7,988 bases of DNA, taken from positions 1-7,988 of the forward strand of contig JACQHO010000210.1 of assembly GCA_016198945.1 (NCBI GenBank). The letters are read 5' to 3'. The notes under the pieces were generated by a model. It was not told where the DNA came from, ran no database searches, and worked only from the letters and a program-made list of their open reading frames with translations. Positions 6,069-7,988 of the stretch are shown piece by piece. Both the position numbers and the translations under genes were made by a program. Source of the stretch: Nitrospirota bacterium (lineage in GTDB: Bacteria > Nitrospirota > Nitrospiria > JACQBZ01). Numbering within the stretch: position 1 is the stretch's first letter; each line of letters begins with the position of its first letter.

Positions 6069-7667
6069 TTACTTGATTGCTCCGGCTACGGTGAGAAGGT
6101 CCACCAGACACCGTTTTTTTATTGCGGTATCCATCACGCTCTGGCCAAGGTTGTTCCGCGCGTTCACATCGGCGTTGTTCTGGATGAGAGCCGCGACCGA
6201 CCGTTTGTTGCACTTGTAGACCGCGAAAGTCAAGGCGGTATTGCCATCATTGTCCCTCAGATTTGGGTCCGCCCTCCGGGCCAATAGTACTTCGACTCCT
6301 CCCTTGTTGCCGGCCGCCGCCATGAGGGCCGTGCGGCCATCCGGATCCCGCTGATTAATATCCGCGCCGTGATCCAAGAGGATTTCGACCGTCTTGGGGC
6401 TTCCGGAAGCGGCCGCTTGAATCAGGATCGGCCGGCCGAATCTGCCTTTCTTGTTGATGTCAACACCTTTGGCTATGAGCATTCGAACGACGTTTGCACG
6501 ATCATGTTCCGCCGCGCTTTCAAGTGCGGTCGTGCCGTCATTGTTTTGCGCGTTAGGGTTCATTCCGGCTTGTAAGAACAGCTGGACGACGAGATCATCC
6601 GAAAGACTGGAGTATCCGGCGCGTCTCACGAATTCCGAGGCGTTGTACCGGACCTTCAAACGTTCCAGCGTTTCCAGAGGAGACCACGGTGTCTCACCGC
6701 GCACGGCCGGAAGGATCAGTGGAGTGAACGCGTCATCGCCCGATATATTGGTACCCGCCCCGTGATCCAGGAGTAGCCTTGCGATCTCCATCTGGCCGGA
6801 TGAGAAAGCCGCGATCAAGGCGGTCCGGCGGGAGCCATCATAGGGGTCGACCCTTGCTCCATTAGACAACAACATCTTAACGGTGTCGGTCTGTCCGGCG
6901 CTGGCCGCGTAGATCAGGGCCGTTGTATCGTGTCCGTCTCTAGCGTCCGGACTCATCCCGGCCGCGAGAAACAGCTCAACGATCTGGGTAGGTCCCCGTT
7001 CGGCATGATGGATGAACGTCGGTATGTTGAACGGAATTCCTTGCTTGGCCAGCTCATCAAGGGGGGGTAGGGGAGATCCGGTAATGTTGGCTGAAGCGAT
7101 TCGATCGGCGAGTAGGAGGTAGGATTCCTGAAGCCCGGCCAGCGCCGCGCGGACCTCCTCCGCATGGCCCTCCGGTTCCACGGAGGAAAAGACCTTTTGG
7201 ACGGTTCCCTCCGGATCGATGATCACGGTCGCAGTGCCGCACAGCCGTTTCCACATCACATCCATGATCAGACCGTATCGGCTGCAAAGCCGGAGGCTGG
7301 AGTCCGACAGGAGCGAAAAATTCAGGTTGAGCTTATGGGCAAATCGGCGGTGGCTTTCAACCGCATCGGCGCCGACACCCACTATGACGGCCCCCATCGA
7401 GCCCAAGTCCGGGAGCTTGTCGCGAAACCCAACGGCCAGTTTTGTGGCGCTGGGCGAATCATCTTTGGAATAAAAATATAGGACAAGCCATTTATCGCGA
7501 TAGCTCCCCAGTGCCCAGGACTTTCCCGCCTGATCGACCAGGCCGAAGTCCGGAGCGGGTTCCCCTTCATGAACGGCAAGCGGCGGAGCCTCGGTGGAAG
7601 GCCAAAGTCCCCAGATCAACCCGAGGACAACCGCTGCTACGCCGAATGGAATCCACGGGATTCTCAT
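6069..7667 (-). CDS. Membrane-anchored peroxiredoxin-like/ankyrin fusion with missing catalytic cysteines
   Basis: A 532-residue fusion. Residues 4-22 are a hydrophobic anchor (WIPFGVAAVVLGLIWGLWP). Residues about 33-180 match the BCP/PrxQ thioredoxin-like fold: EGEPAPDFGLVDQAGKSWAL, WLVLYFYSKDDSPSATK, VGVGAD, FSLLSD, YGL and TATVIIDPEG. In active members the segment reads TPGCTKEACGF; here it is SPSATKLAVGF, so Ala74 and Val79 replace the peroxidatic and resolving cysteines. Peroxidase activity is therefore unlikely. From about 215 onward are two ankyrin blocks, the second opened by LERLKVRYNASEF (334-346), shared with the next gene. The start is set at 7667, where GGGAG lies 6 nt upstream; the in-frame ATG at 7673 abuts the GGGAG with no spacing. 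It lies 32 bp after the methyltransferase. Cys128 and Cys143 are the only other cysteines of note in the fold. Confidence 0.88.
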   Translation of the reverse strand: MRIPWIPFGVAAVVLGLIWGLWPSTEAPPLAVHEGEPAPDFGLVDQAGKSWALGSYRDKWLVLYFYSKDDSPSATKLAVGFRDKLPDLGSMGAVIVGVGADAVESHRRFAHKLNLNFSLLSDSSLRLCSRYGLIMDVMWKRLCGTATVIIDPEGTVQKVFSSVEPEGHAEEVRAALAGLQESYLLLADRIASANITGSPLPPLDELAKQGIPFNIPTFIHHAERGPTQIVELFLAAGMSPDARDGHDTTALIYAASAGQTDTVKMLLSNGARVDPYDGSRRTALIAAFSSGQMEIARLLLDHGAGTNISGDDAFTPLILPAVRGETPWSPLETLERLKVRYNASEFVRRAGYSSLSDDLVVQLFLQAGMNPNAQNNDGTTALESAAEHDRANVVRMLIAKGVDINKKGRFGRPILIQAAASGSPKTVEILLDHGADINQRDPDGRTALMAAAGNKGGVEVLLARRADPNLRDNDGNTALTFAVYKCNKRSVAALIQNNADVNARNNLGQSVMDTAIKKRCLVDLLTVAGAIK

Positions 7668-7699
7668 GGTCATCTCCCAAATTATATAGTATAGCAGGG

Positions 7700-7988
7700 T
7701 TAGGAGCGCCGCCAGAGCATCAACAATTCCTTGCCCTCGCGTCGTGGGATCGAGCGCGGCACGCGATCCAAGGCCAGGGTAAAATAGCGGCCGAACCGGT
7801 CGATCAACTCGTCCCGTGTCGCGCCGAACGGCGGGCCGGTCTCGGGACGGATGTTGTAGAAGACGCCGAGAAGAAAGCCGCCCGGCTTCAAGATCGCCGC
7901 GGCCGATTCAACGTACCGGTCCCGATGGTCCGGATCAATTGCGCAGAAAAAAGTATTCTCGAAAATCAGATCGTAATGCCCGGGAAAA
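7700..7988 (-). CDS. TPMT-family SAM-dependent methyltransferase (N-terminus outside window)
   Basis: The last 95 residues of a class I methyltransferase whose 5' part lies beyond base 7988. Visible motifs fit the thiopurine S-methyltransferase-like family: YDLIFENTFFCAID, the LKPGGFLLGVFYN strand-turn, GPPFGATRDELIDRFGRYF, and the closing SIPRREGKELLMLWRR. The glycine-rich SAM loop (motif I) would lie upstream and is not visible, so cofactor binding is inferred from the family. Members methylate thiols, halides or similar small nucleophiles; the substrate here is unknown. The TAA stop is 32 bp before the start of the peroxiredoxin-ankyrin gene, on the same strand, which suggests cotranscription. 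The short gap contains a TATACT/TATAAT-like stretch, so a secondary promoter there cannot be ruled out. Confidence 0.85.
   Translation of the reverse strand, partial: FPGHYDLIFENTFFCAIDPDHRDRYVESAAAILKPGGFLLGVFYNIRPETGPPFGATRDELIDRFGRYFTLALDRVPRSIPRREGKELLMLWRRS

Noticed and set aside
7065..7071. Run of seven G (C on the coding strand) inside the peroxiredoxin-ankyrin gene as a slippage or phase-variation site
   Set aside because: The frame is intact through it, the run is short, and it encodes a Pro-rich linker in the ordinary way; nothing else suggests programmed slippage.

Overview
This is a compact, GC-rich (high 50s per cent by eye) bacterial window. All but one gene lie on the minus strand. 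The organism is probably diderm: the single plus-strand gene encodes an OmpA-family lipoprotein with an outer-membrane-type lipobox and a peptidoglycan-binding domain. The gene mix would fit an environmental lineage such as Nitrospirota or the former Deltaproteobacteria, but nothing here fixes the taxon.

Layout from left to right. (1) The window opens inside a small minus-strand HTH plus zinc-ribbon regulator, cut off at base 1. (2) Upstream of it on the same strand is a DUF2784 membrane protein. (3) A divergent promoter region of about 160 bp separates that gene from the OmpA-like lipoprotein on the plus strand. (4) The lipoprotein converges on a minus-strand aldo/keto reductase, with a perfect 18-nt palindrome between them. 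(5) Directly upstream of the reductase, 36 bp away, is a 353-residue protein I do not recognise. (6) A roughly 260-bp stretch without a credible gene holds a long imperfect stem-loop and one copy of a 22-bp direct repeat; the other copy abuts the DUF2784 stop codon. (7) Next come a single-domain cupin with a TTG start, a membrane-anchored ankyrin protein, a second anchored protein fusing a peroxiredoxin-like domain to ankyrin repeats, and the 3' part of a TPMT-type methyltransferase that runs off the right edge.

The block from about 4.9 to 7.99 kb (methyltransferase, peroxiredoxin-ankyrin, ankyrin) has gaps of 32 to 36 bp and is probably one minus-strand transcript. The two ankyrin proteins are related: both have an N-terminal membrane segment and a shared LERLKVRY..SEF module preceding ankyrin repeats. 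In the fusion protein the peroxiredoxin fold appears to have lost both catalytic cysteines of the BCP/PrxQ family (Ala and Val stand in their places). It therefore looks like a pseudo-enzyme tethered outside the cytoplasmic membrane next to a protein-binding surface. This is the most unusual item in the window. The AKR and unknown-protein pair, and the structured intergenic element, are the next most interesting. No tRNA, rRNA, CRISPR array or transposase was seen.
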